This document shows positions 1 through 7,964 of a DNA stretch of 64,000 nucleotides, one piece after another. This DNA is from Verrucomicrobiales bacterium (GTDB lineage Bacteria; Verrucomicrobiota; Verrucomicrobiia; Verrucomicrobiales; V1-33). The notes beneath the pieces were generated by a model. That model made no database searches, had not been told where the DNA came from, and worked only from the letters and a program-made list of their open reading frames with translations. Numbering within the stretch: the stretch's first letter is position 1; every line of letters starts with the position of its first letter. A program made the position numbers and the translations under genes. The stretch covers positions 62,001 through 126,000 of the forward strand of contig JAQGPJ010000052.1 of assembly GCA_028293125.1 (NCBI GenBank). Reading direction: 5' to 3'.

Positions 1-384
1 CCGGACTGTGGATTTCTCATTCACGCTTTCGCCGGGTCGGAGGATCTCATTCCCTTTTTTGCGGAGTGCGGGGCTTATTTTTCTTTTTCCCCCTCCTTTC
101 TGGCTGAAAAGAGGCAAAACCGCCGGCAGGCTTTCCGGCGAATTCCCCGCAAACGCATTCTGATCGAGACCGATGCGCCCGATCTCGGCCCACCGCCGGA
201 GCTGAACCCGTATCCTCTCACGGATGCTTGGACAGGAAAACCGCTCAACCATCCGGCCAACCTGCGGCTTTCCTTGGAATGGCTTGCGGCGGTTCTGGAA
301 CTCAGCGAGGAGGAAACCGCGGGTTTGACGACGGGGAACTGGCGCCGGCTTTTCGGGAGCGGTGATTTCGGGCCTTCAGAATAA
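1..384 (+). CDS. TatD family metal-dependent hydrolase (C-terminal part)
   Basis: The window opens inside this gene; 127 C-terminal residues are visible in frame 1, ending at a TAA at 382-384. The stretch ILIETDAPDL is the conserved late TatD motif whose Asp binds the metal pair, and it is followed by the usual PLNHPANL segment leading to the last helices. TatD proteins are TIM-barrel metallo-dependent hydrolases, usually acting as deoxyribonucleases. The first metal ligands lie outside the window, so activity cannot be judged. The next gene starts about 165 bp downstream on the same strand. Confidence 0.85.
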   Translation, partial: PDCGFLIHAFAGSEDLIPFFAECGAYFSFSPSFLAEKRQNRRQAFRRIPRKRILIETDAPDLGPPPELNPYPLTDAWTGKPLNHPANLRLSLEWLAAVLELSEEETAGLTTGNWRRLFGSGDFGPSE

Positions 385-459
385 CAAAAGACACCGAGGC
401 CTTGCAGAGAGGAGAATCGGGAACAGTCTCAAAACCGCTCCCGTGGGAAAAGCTGAAAT

Positions 460-473
460 GCTAATTTATTAGC
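460..473. promoter_or_regulatory. 14-bp palindrome upstream of the MCCF-type protein
   Basis: The sequence GCTAAT-TT-ATTAGC is a perfect inverted repeat with a two-base centre, in the AT-rich spot of an otherwise GC-rich 165-bp gap. It lies 76 bp before the preferred start at 550, where an operator or promoter could be. Nothing else supports a function and a palindrome this short can arise by chance. Confidence 0.2.
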
Positions 474-549
474 TAAATCAGTGGACAATATCCCTTGTGG
501 ATGGTATGCTTCCGGCACGGCGGTTTTTCCCCCGCTGGAGCAATGGCTT

Positions 550-1302
550 ATGTGCTGTTTCACCGGACCTGTCAGCAGTGTTGACAACACCCGCATTTTC
601 GCCCGCTGGCTGGCGGGCACAAAGTCTTCCCGGCAGGTGATCGCCTATCAGATGGACTTCAAAGCCAAACGCGATCTGGCCATGGTGCTGCCCCTGCCAG
701 TGCCGCCGGGCGGCGGGGAGAAAGCCGTGGAGTTTCTGAATCTCGAGAAGGCGCCGGATTTTTTCGAAAGATTGCATGCCCTCTATCCAGCACCTGCCGC
801 TGCCGGATACTTCAGCCGGTCTGACGCGGCTGATGAAGCAAAGCTCAAACTCGAAGTGGTGAAGGTGGGTTCCTTTGAAGCTTCGTTTGTGCCGTTCCTG
901 GCGGATTTCAGGCGTCTGGATGAGCGCTTCCGCATGGGGCAGGGCGTCTGGAAGCAACTGCCGCAGTATAAGGACTGGGGTTTTGCGGTGTTCAAGCTGC
1001 GGCCGGGCTTCACCACCGTCCATCCTATGGCTTTCAGCTTTCCCAATTCCCTTCCCGGCAGCGGGCTTTTCTTCCCCACGGTTCACATACACGATGGCAA
1101 GGTGCACTCTGAGGAGGAGTTTGACCACACGCTTTTCTGTCAGGTTCCCTCTGGACGCCATGGTCCGTCCGGCTGGCAGGAGTCTGAGAAATGGGCTTCC
1201 GCAGTCGGGAAAATCGGGGATGCCAATCTGCTGGACCGGTCCGCGCATGTTTACCGGAAGTCCCTGTCCGGCAAGCTCCCCAACCGGGACACTTGGGTCT
1301 GA
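550..1302 (+). CDS. Conserved hypothetical protein starting MCCF
   Basis: A 250-residue protein with no recognisable catalytic motif. The frame is open further upstream to a GTG at 481, but I prefer the ATG at 550 because the resulting N-terminus, MCCFTGPVSSVDNTRIFAR, looks like a conserved beginning that I recall from unassigned proteins of planctomycetes and verrucomicrobia. There is no signal peptide or membrane segment, so it is probably cytoplasmic. It lies in tandem after the TatD gene and faces ispH, whose end is 26 bp away. Function unknown. No strong ribosome-binding site separates the two candidate starts. Confidence 0.6.
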   Translation: MCCFTGPVSSVDNTRIFARWLAGTKSSRQVIAYQMDFKAKRDLAMVLPLPVPPGGGEKAVEFLNLEKAPDFFERLHALYPAPAAAGYFSRSDAADEAKLKLEVVKVGSFEASFVPFLADFRRLDERFRMGQGVWKQLPQYKDWGFAVFKLRPGFTTVHPMAFSFPNSLPGSGLFFPTVHIHDGKVHSEEEFDHTLFCQVPSGRHGPSGWQESEKWASAVGKIGDANLLDRSAHVYRKSLSGKLPNRDTWV

Positions 1303-1328
1303 GACTGTTCAGTTTTCAGTTTGGTGTG

Positions 1329-2219
1329 TTAGGAAAGCACAGAGGTGAGGATGGATGACAGTCGGGAGGTGCGGGCTTCCGCGGCGATTTGTTTGAGGCG
1401 GGTCATGACGGCTTGGATGGTTTCATCCAAGGTGGAAGTGCCGGCCGTGACGCCGACGCTTCCGATGCCGCGGAACCATTCGGCGTGGAGATCATCGGCA
1501 GTCTCGACCTGCCGCACGGCGGTGCCGAGGCTTCTCACCGTTTCCGTGAGCTGCCGGGTATTGTTGCTGTTCCGACCCCCGATGACCACCACCAGTTCAT
1601 GGGCGGCGCAAAGCGCCTCCAGCGCCGTCTGACGGTCCTTGGTCGGCTGGCAGACGGTATCCCGGAAGATCACCTCCGCATCGGGCCTCAGGCGCTGGAG
1701 TTCCTGCACCAGGCTGAGGACTTTGACGAGGGGTTGTGTCGTCTGGGAGATGACGCCGAATTTGTCCACAGGCGGCAGTTGCTCGAGATCCTCCGGTTTC
1801 TCAACCACCACCGCTTCCGGGAAATCACCGCACAGGCCACGGACCTCCACGTGGCCGGGCTGTCCGATCACGACCGGCTGGCAGCCTGCGGCCACCAGCT
1901 GCGCCAGCGCGTGATGGGCCTTTCTCACCAGTGGACAGGTGGTGTCCGTCACCAAGTGACCCGCACGCCGCCAGGCGTCGCGGTCCCGGTCCGCCGCTCC
2001 GTGGGCCGTGATGATGACGCGCTCCGTGTGGCTGCTGCCCACGGCTTCCAAGTGGCCTCTTTCGAGCCCCAGGGAATCGAGGTGGTTCTGGACCACAGGA
2101 TTGTGAACCAGCTGGCCGAGCACGGTGGCGGGGCCGGCGGCGGCGGTGTCATGGGTTTTGCGCAGGGCGTCGCGAACGCCGAAGCACATGCCGTGATGGG
2201 TGGCGAGAGTGATTTTCAT
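1329..2219 (-). CDS. ispH: 4-hydroxy-3-methylbut-2-enyl diphosphate reductase IspH
   Basis: IspH catalyses the last step of the MEP pathway, reducing HMBPP to IPP and DMAPP with a [4Fe-4S] cluster. The 296-residue protein has the three cluster cysteines at 12 (GMCFGV), 95 (TDTTCPLV) and 190 (DTVCQPTKDRQ), spaced as in characterised enzymes, plus the HGA and SQTTQ motifs. The ATG at 2219 is chosen because it gives the family N-terminus MKITLATHHGMCFG; the frame is open 30 codons further but that extension has no family resemblance. A perfect inverted repeat lies 62-82 bp upstream and is shared with the regulator operon upstream, so ispH may be under that regulator. Confidence 0.96.
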   Translation of the reverse strand: MKITLATHHGMCFGVRDALRKTHDTAAAGPATVLGQLVHNPVVQNHLDSLGLERGHLEAVGSSHTERVIITAHGAADRDRDAWRRAGHLVTDTTCPLVRKAHHALAQLVAAGCQPVVIGQPGHVEVRGLCGDFPEAVVVEKPEDLEQLPPVDKFGVISQTTQPLVKVLSLVQELQRLRPDAEVIFRDTVCQPTKDRQTALEALCAAHELVVVIGGRNSNNTRQLTETVRSLGTAVRQVETADDLHAEWFRGIGSVGVTAGTSTLDETIQAVMTRLKQIAAEARTSRLSSILTSVLS

Positions 2220-2280
2220 GCGGATTTCAGGACGGGGGGCGGTGTTGATGGGACAGCGGGGCGGCGGAAGTGAATGAAGG

Positions 2281-2301
2281 TAACTTTGTGATGCAAAGTT
2301 A
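2281..2301. promoter_or_regulatory. Palindromic operator site 1, between the HTH gene and ispH
   Basis: A perfect 8-bp inverted repeat, TAACTTTG and CAAAGTTA, separated by TGATG. It lies in the gap between the winged-helix gene (ends 2316) and ispH (starts 2219, same strand). A second copy matching at 17 of 21 positions lies directly in front of the membrane-protein/winged-helix operon (3292-3312). Two near-identical dyads around a gene for a small winged-helix regulator are most simply read as its operators. Confidence 0.65.
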
Positions 2302-2315
2302 ATGATCAAAAAGTG

Positions 2316-2612
2316 TCAGGGGCGTGCGGAGCGGACGATGGACTCCAGAATATCGAGATAAGTGGTGAAGGCGGCGCGACCGGCCTTGCTCAGGGCGTAG
2401 CGCGTCTGGGGCCGGCCCAGCATCTCCTTGGTTTCCGTGGTATAGCCGGCTTTGAAAAGGGTGCGCAGGTGGGTGATGAGGTTGCCGTCGCTCATGCGGA
2501 GTTCGGTTTTCAGATCCTGAAAGGACCAGTCGGCACGCGCCGCCAGCAGCGTCATGATGGCCAGGCGCGCTTTTTCGTGAATGATTTTGTCCAGCTGGGA
2601 GAAATCAATCAT
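2316..2612 (-). CDS. Winged-helix transcriptional regulator (HTH_34-like)
   Basis: A 98-residue single-domain regulator. It begins with a helical segment ([20 protein letters not shown]), then the recognition region with [18 protein letters not shown] and the wing [18 protein letters not shown], matching the small winged-helix family PF13601 (ArsR/MarR-like, no effector domain). The start codon overlaps the stop of the membrane-protein gene by four bases (ATGA), so the two are translationally coupled. Regulators of this family next to a multispan membrane protein commonly autoregulate their operon; the shared dyads at 2281-2301 and 3292-3312 fit this and suggest ispH as a second target. Effector unknown. 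Confidence 0.85.
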   Translation of the reverse strand: MIDFSQLDKIIHEKARLAIMTLLAARADWSFQDLKTELRMSDGNLITHLRTLFKAGYTTETKEMLGRPQTRYALSKAGRAAFTTYLDILESIVRSARP

Positions 2613-3283
2613 GCCGCACCGCCGGACGGATCGCCGGCATGGGAGGAGGAGGAGAGGTCTTCAGTGGAACGCGCCATAAATACGGACGCCCCATAGACAA
2701 GATGCAGCAGTCCAAAGGAAAGCGCCATGTAAAGAATGCCCAGCGGGTAGGGCTGCATGCTGAGCCATTCCCGCACCATGGGCAGAAAACCCGCCAGACC
2801 CAGCGTGAAAAAGCCGCCGCCAAGGGCGATCAGGGACTTTGGAGCGAAGGACCGCATAGCCAGCAGGCCCAGTCCGTAAAAGAGCATCCAGTAGGAGGCC
2901 ATTTCAAAATAGCTCTGCTGCCGGTAGCAGGCCGACAGGTAGCTCAGGATGAAACCGCCGGCCATAGGGGGAGAAATAGCCTGAAGCGCCATCCGCATGC
3001 CGGAGCTGACGAAGGCTTCGCCACGGCGGAGAGCCCCGCGGCGCAGCAGCCAGAAATTGAACCCTGTCAGCACCGCCAGCACTATCAGCCATATCCCCAT
3101 GAACTCCAGGGTGCTGAGCCGGTGACTGGAGGCGCGCAGGGCAAGAAGGCTACAGACCAGAAGCGCCAGCAGACCGCCTGTCAGAGCCCCCGGAGCGGAG
3201 AGCGCCCGGTACACGGTGGCGCGCTCCATGAGGGTCCGGATGGTGCGGAGGTGGTCGGTGGCTTCCTGTTCGGAGTCAGTCAT
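2609..3283 (-). CDS. Multispan membrane protein coupled to the winged-helix regulator
   Basis: A 224-residue inner-membrane protein with about six hydrophobic helices, for example [38 protein letters not shown] and [19 protein letters not shown]. The N-terminus is charged and cytoplasmic-looking ([20 protein letters not shown]). No transporter or enzyme motif is visible. It is the first gene of a two-gene operon, overlapping the regulator by four bases, with an operator-like dyad 9-29 bp before its start. By context it may sense or respond to membrane state and pass this to the regulator, but that is inference. Confidence 0.75.
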   Translation of the reverse strand: MTDSEQEATDHLRTIRTLMERATVYRALSAPGALTGGLLALLVCSLLALRASSHRLSTLEFMGIWLIVLAVLTGFNFWLLRRGALRRGEAFVSSGMRMALQAISPPMAGGFILSYLSACYRQQSYFEMASYWMLFYGLGLLAMRSFAPKSLIALGGGFFTLGLAGFLPMVREWLSMQPYPLGILYMALSFGLLHLVYGASVFMARSTEDLSSSSHAGDPSGGAA

Positions 3284-3291
3284 AAAGCGAA

Positions 3292-3312
3292 TTGCTTTGC
3301 GTCACAAAGTAA
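3292..3312. promoter_or_regulatory. Palindromic operator site 2, upstream of the membrane-protein/HTH operon
   Basis: Read on the minus strand the site is TTACTTTG, spacer TGACG, CAAAGCAA. The inner arms CTTTG/CAAAG and the 5-bp spacer length match site 1 at 2281-2301, with 17 of 21 positions identical. It ends 9 bp before the ATG of the first gene, overlapping where promoter or ribosome-binding elements should be, as expected for an autorepressor site. Confidence 0.6.
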
Positions 3313-3352
3313 CTTCGGCGGCCTACCTTGCAACCTGTTTTTCATACGGTGT

Positions 3353-3387
3353 GGAAAAAAGCAGGCCCGGCACGGAGCCGGGCCTGC
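3353..3387 (-). terminator. Rho-independent terminator of the secreted Lys/Ala-rich gene
   Basis: Perfect 11-bp arms GCAGGCCCGGC (3361-3371) and GCCGGGCCTGC (3377-3387) enclose a 5-base loop. On the minus strand the stem is followed at once by a run of six T. It lies 38 bp after the end of the gene at 3425-4012. Confidence 0.85.
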
Positions 3388-3424
3388 CATGAAGGGGGGA
3401 GGCTGTGCAGCCGGAGTCCAAGCC

Positions 3425-4012
3425 TCAGGAGGATTTTTTCTTCCCGTCCGAGGCGGGAACCGTCGAATCCGAGGGAGCGGAGGGTTCCGCCGCCGGGGCC
3501 GCCGGTTTGGTTTTGGCTTCGGATTTAGCTTTTTCCTTTTCCTTCTCTTTGGGGGCGCGTTTGCCGGCCTCCTGCTTCACGCCGAGATTGAGCTTCACAA
3601 GCTCCTTTTTGCCGGCAGTGGTGATGTAGGAGCCGCCGATTTTGCGACCGGCCTTCACGTCGCTGAACTTTGCGGCGTTGTCCCCGTCATGAATGACGGT
3701 GGCGTCGGTGACGTGATAGGTGTTTTCCGCAATTTTGATCGTTTTGGCCGCCTCATCAACCGCGGCGACCTCTCCGTAGAAAGGAAGGGTTTTGGCGGCG
3801 GCTTTGGTTTCCTTTGTTTCTTTGGTCTTTTTGACCGTGGCTTTGGCTTTGTCCCCGGCCTTTTCAGCCACTTCCGCGGTGTTCTCTTTTTCCGCCGCGG
3901 GCTCAGCGGCGACGGCTTTAGGTTTGGCAGCGGCGGGGGCGGCCTCCTGAGCCTGCGAGGGCAGGGCGAAGGCAAGCAGGGCGAGGGAGCAGAACAGCTG
4001 GGTTGGTTTCAT
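3425..4012 (-). CDS. Secreted Lys/Ala/Glu-rich hypothetical protein
   Basis: 195 residues. A clear Sec signal peptide ([20 protein letters not shown], cleaved near AQA) is followed by a low-complexity Ala/Lys/Glu linker to about residue 75. A compact beta-rich segment comes next ([20 protein letters not shown] through [10 protein letters not shown]), resembling small OB-like domains that follow signal peptides in DUF5666-type proteins. The tail is again low complexity and highly charged ([19 protein letters not shown]). It probably acts in the periplasm; the basic tails could bind anionic polymers, but this is a guess. A strong terminator follows it, so it is probably a single-gene transcript. 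Confidence 0.75.
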   Translation of the reverse strand: MKPTQLFCSLALLAFALPSQAQEAAPAAAKPKAVAAEPAAEKENTAEVAEKAGDKAKATVKKTKETKETKAAAKTLPFYGEVAAVDEAAKTIKIAENTYHVTDATVIHDGDNAAKFSDVKAGRKIGGSYITTAGKKELVKLNLGVKQEAGKRAPKEKEKEKAKSEAKTKPAAPAAEPSAPSDSTVPASDGKKKSS

Positions 4013-4225
4013 AATGGGTCGCAGATTTTGGTCAGTTTAATGACACCGCAAAATATAACATGGCATAAATCCGCAACGGGGAATTTGTTACCCGTGTCCG
4101 GCTGCCGCCGGATGCGCGCAGGCAGGGGAAAGCCGCCGCCCAACCCCGAAACCGGTTGCTTTCGGAGAGCCCGTGTGGTCCGCTTTTCCCCCGCCTTTTT
4201 CGATAACCCAGGACGTCCCAAAGCC

Positions 4226-5089
4226 ATGAGCGATAAATTCTCTTCCTACGCCCACCCGGAGGCCCTGGTCAGCACGGACTGGCTGGCCGCCCGTCTGGAT
4301 GATCCCTCCATCCGCATCGTCGAAAGCAATGAGGATGTGCTGCTCTATGACACCGGGCACATCCCCGGGGCGGTGCATATTGACTGGAGACGGGACCTGA
4401 ACGATCAGACCGTGCGCGACTACATCGGCCCGGAAGGCTTTGCGGCGCTGGCTTCGCGCCACGGCATCACTCCGGACACCACGGTGGTTTTTTACGGCGA
4501 CAAGTCGAACTGGTGGGCGGCCTACGCCCTGTGGGTGTTTCAGCTTTTCGGACACAAAAAAGCCTGCATTGTGGATGGAGGGCGCACCAAATGGGTGGCG
4601 GAGAAACGCCCCCTGACCCGTGAGGTCCCCACTTTTGCCACCTCCGCCTACCCGCTTCCCCCGGAGCGCCTGGATGCGGAAATCCGCGCTTTCTTCGGCC
4701 AGACTCTGGCGCATCACAAGGCCGGCCTGCCGCTGGTGGATGTGCGCAGCCCGGGGGAGTTCAGCGGTGAAATCACCCACATGCCGGAGTACCCTCAGGA
4801 GGGCGTGCTGCGCGGCGGCCACATTCCGGGTGCCAAAAGCCAGCCTTGGGCCAAGGCTGCCAATCCGGACGGCACCTTCAAAACCGCGGAGGAGCTGCGC
4901 GCGCTTTATGAGGGCGACCTGGGGCTGAAAAAGGATGACGACATCATCGCCTACTGCCGCATCGGCGAGCGCTCCAGCCACACTTGGTTTGTGCTGAAGT
5001 ATCTGCTCGGTTTTGACAAAGTGCGCAACTACGACGGCTCCTGGACGGAGTGGGGCAATATGGTCCGCTCCCCGGTCGAGCGTTCCTGA
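4226..5089 (+). CDS. Tandem-rhodanese thiosulfate sulfurtransferase
   Basis: 287 residues with two rhodanese domains. The N-terminal domain (about 10-125) is inactive, with FYGDKSNWW where the catalytic loop would be. The C-terminal domain (about 155-280) carries the active-site loop YCRIGERSS with Cys244. The CRxGxR form of the loop is typical of thiosulfate rather than mercaptopyruvate sulfurtransferases. The frame is open far upstream, but ATG 4226 gives the family N-terminus and the upstream translation is low-complexity shadow. It lies 133 bp before sufE on the same strand, a context suggesting it supplies persulfide sulfur to SufE or handles sulfane sulfur. Confidence 0.92.
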   Translation: MSDKFSSYAHPEALVSTDWLAARLDDPSIRIVESNEDVLLYDTGHIPGAVHIDWRRDLNDQTVRDYIGPEGFAALASRHGITPDTTVVFYGDKSNWWAAYALWVFQLFGHKKACIVDGGRTKWVAEKRPLTREVPTFATSAYPLPPERLDAEIRAFFGQTLAHHKAGLPLVDVRSPGEFSGEITHMPEYPQEGVLRGGHIPGAKSQPWAKAANPDGTFKTAEELRALYEGDLGLKKDDDIIAYCRIGERSSHTWFVLKYLLGFDKVRNYDGSWTEWGNMVRSPVERS

Positions 5090-5222
5090 AACTGCCGGAC
5101 GGCGGTCCGCGGGCGGTGACGGCCATAAAAGCCTTCACCACCGCCCGCGCCGGCCATTTCCCGGTACCCGCCGCTGTGCTGTCCTGTTTATTTATATCAC
5201 CCACCTGCTTCCCTTCCTTTTT

Positions 5223-5684
5223 ATGTATCCCGCCCCCCTGCAGGCGCTCATCGACCTCTTTGCCGGGCTGCCGGAAACCGACCGCCGGGAAACGCTGATC
5301 AACCTGGCGGAGTCCGCGCCGCTGCACGCTCCGCAGGAGGGGGAGATCTTCGATCTGGAGGATGTCCGCAAGGACGAGGAATGCACGGACACCGTGGGCA
5401 TCCACCTCCACAGCCATGCGGACGGCACGGTCAGTTTCCGCGTCTCCCTCGGGCCGCAGGTGCAGACGCTCACGCGGGCCATGACCTCCATCCTGTGCCA
5501 GGGATTCGAGGGGGTGAAGCCCCAGGAAATCCTGGAGGTGCCGGCTGATTTTGTCCCGAAAATCGTGGGCGCGGAACTGGTGCGCCTGCGCAGCCAGACG
5601 GTGTATTACGTGCTCACCCGCATGAAGTCCGCAGTCAAAGTGCTGCTCAACCGCCAGCGCGCGGCGGCGCTGGAGGGGACGTGA
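5223..5684 (+). CDS. sufE: SufE family sulfur acceptor protein
   Basis: SufE accepts persulfide sulfur from the cysteine desulfurase SufS and passes it to the SufBCD scaffold for Fe-S cluster assembly in the cytoplasm. The protein has 153 residues, the usual family size. Cys54 (EECTDTVGI) aligns with the catalytic cysteine, and the later helices (GVKPQEILEVPADF, LVRLRSQTVYYVL) match the SufE fold. ATG 5223 was chosen as it gives the family length; the frame is open 70 codons upstream. No sufS or sufBCD is visible nearby; the partner here is the rhodanese gene just upstream. Confidence 0.87.
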   Translation: MYPAPLQALIDLFAGLPETDRRETLINLAESAPLHAPQEGEIFDLEDVRKDEECTDTVGIHLHSHADGTVSFRVSLGPQVQTLTRAMTSILCQGFEGVKPQEILEVPADFVPKIVGAELVRLRSQTVYYVLTRMKSAVKVLLNRQRAAALEGT

Positions 5685-5712
5685 GAGAGGGTGCCGGGAG
5701 GTGGAAAGCGTT

Positions 5713-6627
5713 ATGAGTGTGACCACGGCATTTGTGCTGGGAGCGGGCCTTGGCACGCGGCTGCGACCGCTGACGGATTTGCTGCCGAAGCCGCTGATCC
5801 CGGTGCATCACAAACCCCTGATGGTCCACGCCTTCAGTCACCTGAGGTCCGCGGGCTGCGTGTCCTTTGTGGTCAACACGCACCACCTGCCGCAGGCCTA
5901 TGAAAAGGCATTTCCGGAGGGGCAGTGGGAGGGCTGTCCGGTCACCTTCCGCCACGAGCCGGTCCTGCTGGAGACCGGCGGCGGTCTGGCCAATGTGGCG
6001 GATTTGCTCCGGGCCGGTCCGTTTCTGGTTTACAATGGGGATGTCCTGACAGACCTGCCGCTGGCTCCGGCCATGGAGGCGCACCGGCGGGAGGGCAATC
6101 TGGTGACCCTGCTGCTGAGGCAGGACGCCCAGGTGCGGAATGTGGCCTTTGACGCCGGCTCCGGACGGGTGCTGGATCTGCGGAATGCCCGGAACACCAA
6201 CCACCCGGACCAGCGGGGTTTCACGGGCATCTATGTGGTGGAGCCGGACTTTTTCCGCTATCTCATTCCGGTAAAAATCGAAAGTGTGGTCGCGGGGTTC
6301 CTGCGGGCCATTGAGGCAGGGGAGAAGGTGGGCGGCGTGCCGGCGGATGAAGGCATCTGGCTGGATCTGGGGGACCCCGCCAGTTATCTGAAGGCGCACC
6401 GGCTGGGGCGGAGTGTTCCCTTTCCGGCTTATGCCCCCTGGACGGCGGCGGCGACTGCGGCCATTCATCCGGAGGCTTTGGTGCATCCAGGGGCCATCGT
6501 GGATGAGGCCAGCTCCGTGGGGCCGGGAGCTGTGGTGGAATTCGGTGCGGTGCTGGAAAACACCATTGTCTGGCCGGGAGCCTGTGTGCCGGCAGGAGTG
6601 CGGCTCAGCGGGGAGATTGTGATCTGA
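5713..6627 (+). CDS. Sugar-1-phosphate nucleotidyltransferase (MurU / mannose-1-P guanylyltransferase-like)
   Basis: 304 residues. The N-terminal NTP_transferase domain shows the pyrophosphorylase signature LGAGLGTRLRPLTDLLPKP and the sugar-binding YNGDVLTD loop. The last 60 residues (AAIHPEALVHPGAIVDEASS onward) have hexapeptide, left-handed beta-helix spacing. It makes a nucleotide sugar from a sugar-1-phosphate in the cytoplasm; the short family is closest to MurNAc-1-P uridylyltransferases or GDP-mannose pyrophosphorylases, and the substrate cannot be decided here. ATG 5713 is preferred over GTG 5701 because GGGAGG lies 11 bases upstream of it. It follows sufE by 28 bp, possibly co-transcribed. 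Confidence 0.85.
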   Translation: MSVTTAFVLGAGLGTRLRPLTDLLPKPLIPVHHKPLMVHAFSHLRSAGCVSFVVNTHHLPQAYEKAFPEGQWEGCPVTFRHEPVLLETGGGLANVADLLRAGPFLVYNGDVLTDLPLAPAMEAHRREGNLVTLLLRQDAQVRNVAFDAGSGRVLDLRNARNTNHPDQRGFTGIYVVEPDFFRYLIPVKIESVVAGFLRAIEAGEKVGGVPADEGIWLDLGDPASYLKAHRLGRSVPFPAYAPWTAAATAAIHPEALVHPGAIVDEASSVGPGAVVEFGAVLENTIVWPGACVPAGVRLSGEIVI

Positions 6628-6673
6628 TCCCAGGAGTGTGGGAAAAGTCAGGCTGGAGTATCACAGCTTTTGG

Positions 6674-7960
6674 TCAGGAACCCGTCTGATCTGCACCAGT
6701 GCCGGCGAATGCTGTGGCGGAGGCACGGGCCTCGTCATAACAATCCTCCAGTTTCGCCACCGCCGCCGGCAGGCCGAAACGCGCCCGCACCGTCGCGGCG
6801 GCGGCTTCTGAAAAGCGGGTCAGAAGGGCAGGATTGCGGAGCAGCGTCAGCAGGGCATCCGCCAGCTCCTGAGGGCTGCGCTCCGGGACCAGCAGGCCGT
6901 CCGTGCCGTCGGTCACGGCTTCCGGGATACCGCCGTGCCGCGTGGCCACCACCGGCAGGCCGGTGGCCATGGCCTCCAGCATGGCATTGGGAATGCCCTC
7001 CTGGTCCGCTGTCTCTGTCAGCTCGCTGGGATGCAGGAAGAGATGGGCGCGCTGGTATTCCGCCAGCAGGGCCTCCTGGTCCAGCCAGCCCAGGACCTTC
7101 ACATGGCTGGCCAGCCCCAGCTCATCACGCCGGCGCAGGAACTCCTCCTTCACTGGTCCGGTGCCGCAGACTATGAATTTCAGATCCGGAACATGCGGCA
7201 CCACCAGCCGCAGCGCCTCCAGGGTGGTGAAGAGTCCCTTTTTGGGAATCAGCCGGCTGGCCTGAATCAGCCGCCAGGCTCCGCCGGCGGGGGCTTCCCG
7301 CACACTGGCCGGAAAGCGGTCCAGGGGAATGGGCGTGTGGTTCAGCCGCAGCTTGTCCGGCGGGCAGCCCAAGGCTCTCAGCGCCTCCAGCAGGGACTGG
7401 CTGCGCGCCAGAATGAGCCGGGCATGGGTAAACACCCGCCGCAGACTGCCGGTGTAGGCGGGGTCCTCCGTGAACTTCACCACATCCACCCCATGAAATG
7501 ACACCAGAAACGGCCCTCCCCAGGCGAGGAGCATGTCCAGGTATTTCACGGCCTTGTGGCCATAATACACATGCACCAGATCCGGTTGATGCGCCGCCAG
7601 CAGGTCCGGCAGGTTGTAGGGATGGTATTCGGGAGCGATCGTGATTTGCCGGGGCGGCGGCCACTGCCGGACGATGTGCTTGTACCAGAAGCGCAGGATG
7701 AAGTTCCCCCGCGGCCGCGGCCGTTTCCGGCGTTCCATAATGATCACCGGATCGAACGGGAACTGCTCCGCATTCAGCACCTGCTCGGTGAAAACCGTAT
7801 TGTCCCAGCGCTGAAGATGGGTGGCCTGACGGTAAAGGCTCTGCATCTCAGGCTTCAGCCAAGTGCCGCAGAGGCTCACCAGCCGGGGACGCCGGGGCGG
7901 GGAGTGAGACTCCGCCGGGGCCGGGGAGGTAGAGGGGACGGCGTTGGGCGGCACAGCCAT
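6674..7960 (-). CDS. GT4 family glycosyltransferase
   Basis: 428 residues in a GT-B fold. The acceptor-side domain ends near residue 200 (FLVSFHGVDVVKF). The nucleotide-sugar domain shows RLIQASRLIPKKGL, HVKVLGWLDQEALLAEY and the retaining EX7E motif EGIPNAMLE followed by GLPVVATRHGGIPEAV. ATG 7960 is chosen because it starts 4 bp after the opgG stop. A GT4 enzyme directly behind the periplasmic glucan protein OpgG, with no OpgH nearby, suggests it acts in the same glucan or envelope glycan pathway. The acceptor is unknown. Confidence 0.88.
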   Translation of the reverse strand: MAVPPNAVPSTSPAPAESHSPPRRPRLVSLCGTWLKPEMQSLYRQATHLQRWDNTVFTEQVLNAEQFPFDPVIIMERRKRPRPRGNFILRFWYKHIVRQWPPPRQITIAPEYHPYNLPDLLAAHQPDLVHVYYGHKAVKYLDMLLAWGGPFLVSFHGVDVVKFTEDPAYTGSLRRVFTHARLILARSQSLLEALRALGCPPDKLRLNHTPIPLDRFPASVREAPAGGAWRLIQASRLIPKKGLFTTLEALRLVVPHVPDLKFIVCGTGPVKEEFLRRRDELGLASHVKVLGWLDQEALLAEYQRAHLFLHPSELTETADQEGIPNAMLEAMATGLPVVATRHGGIPEAVTDGTDGLLVPERSPQELADALLTLLRNPALLTRFSEAAAATVRARFGLPAAVAKLEDCYDEARASATAFAGTGADQTGS

Positions 7961-7964
7961 CAAA

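Noticed and set aside
2639..4225. Long N-terminal extension of the rhodanese frame upstream of 4226
   Set aside because: It runs antisense through the membrane-protein and secreted Lys/Ala-rich genes, is low complexity, and adds nothing to a complete two-domain rhodanese.
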